From contig NZ_MEHJ01000001.1 in the NCBI RefSeq assembly GCF_001746415.1, positions 620,001 through 684,000 on the forward strand: 64,000 nt of DNA, given 5' to 3'. Source of the stretch: Streptomyces agglomeratus. Lineage in GTDB: Bacteria; Actinomycetota; Actinomycetes; Streptomycetales; Streptomycetaceae. Below the pieces are notes generated by a model. It was given only the letters and a program-made list of their open reading frames with translations. It was not told the origin of the DNA and searched no databases. Of this stretch, positions 63,632 through 64,000 are shown piece by piece; within the stretch, counting starts at the first letter, position 1; every line of letters starts with the position of its first letter. The translations under genes and the position numbers were made by a program.

Positions 63632-64000
63632 CACCCCGCGGGCCACGGCCCCGGACCTCCAGGAGGAACTGCTGCGCCGGGCGCGGGCACGCGCCGCGGG
63701 CCGTTCCACCGCGCCCTGGCCGACGGGCCACCGGAGCCAGGGCCCCGCGCCGCTGTCCCACGCCCAGCGCCGCATGTGGCTCATGGACCGGCTCGGCCAC
63801 GCCGACGCCTCGTACAGCGTGCCCTTCGCCACCCGGCTGCGCGGCCGCCTGGACATCGACGCCCTGCGCACCGCGCTGACCGCCCTCGTACGCCGCCACG
63901 AGATCCTGCGCACCCGGTACGGGCAGCGGGACGGGGAGCCCTTCCAGGAAGCCCTTCCGGCGCCCGACGCGATCGAGGTTCGCATGGTGGAGGCAGACCC
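63621..64000 (+). CDS. NRPS, N-terminal condensation domain (partial)
   Basis: Cut by the right edge. The first 126 residues contain a linker of about 45 residues and the start of a condensation domain: PLSHAQRRMWLMDRLG, SYSVPFATRLRGRLDIDALR, LVRRHEILRTRYG. This is the LCL/dual type opening of an elongation module. Its ATG lies inside the end of the preceding A-T gene (overlap 11 bp), so it is translationally coupled and the cluster continues beyond the window. Confidence 0.9.
   Translation, partial: MTSDTPRATAPDLQEELLRRARARAAGRSTAPWPTGHRSQGPAPLSHAQRRMWLMDRLGHADASYSVPFATRLRGRLDIDALRTALTALVRRHEILRTRYGQRDGEPFQEALPAPDAIEVRMVEAD

Overview
The window reads as chromosomal DNA of a Streptomyces-like actinomycete. 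G+C is very high with G/C-ending codons, TTA codons are rare, and GTG and TTG starts are common. The gene content fits too: a Wbl regulator, Tat/Sec-exported proteins, an alpha-lytic/streptogrisin-type protease, a CehA/McbA-type hydrolase, pentapeptide-repeat proteins, IS200/IS605 and IS1634-type insertion sequences, and a non-ribosomal peptide synthetase (NRPS) locus. No rRNA, tRNA or CRISPR was seen.

Layout. 0-13.7 kb is a mosaic of single genes: PLP-dependent dehydratase-like enzyme, methyltransferases, ABC exporter, secreted S1 protease, Wbl, SRAP peptidase, orphan sugar-binding lipoprotein, folE, PPOX-type flavoprotein, cupin. 14.2-18.3 kb has a Tat-exported PHP hydrolase and a divergent SDR/TetR pair sharing a perfect 20-bp palindrome. 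18.3-19.4 kb is an internally deleted IS200/IS605 element. 20.6-27.5 kb is a tight operon-like set: GntR regulator, 2x[4Fe-4S] ferredoxin, sulfonate-type ABC transporter whose binding protein carries a NosL-like tail, and an AprA/fumarate-reductase-type flavoprotein fused to HEAT repeats. 27.7-41.9 kb holds secreted proteins, a lipase-like hydrolase, two paralogous pentapeptide-repeat membrane proteins, an MBL-fold/CGNR-regulator pair, a PP2C phosphatase, a coupled three-gene operon, and a dienelactone hydrolase/GlxA-type regulator pair. 41.9-43.6 kb is an IS1634-family element with a perfect 6-bp target duplication. 43.8-53 kb carries small cupin, VOC and SH3 proteins and two operons of secreted or lipid-anchored proteins, including a metzincin-like protease.

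53.6 kb to the right edge is an NRPS cluster that continues past the window: MFS exporter, free-standing condensation-domain protein, C-A-T protein, two successive A-T proteins without C domains, and the start of another C domain. All point the same way and most are translationally coupled, implying one assembly line split over several polypeptides.

At least five otherwise recognisable genes (S1 protease, Wbl, PPOX, FG-GAP protein, IS1634 transposase) are broken by 1-nt length differences, several in G/C runs. This looks more like homopolymer errors in the assembly than five independent inactivations, but the sequence alone cannot decide.
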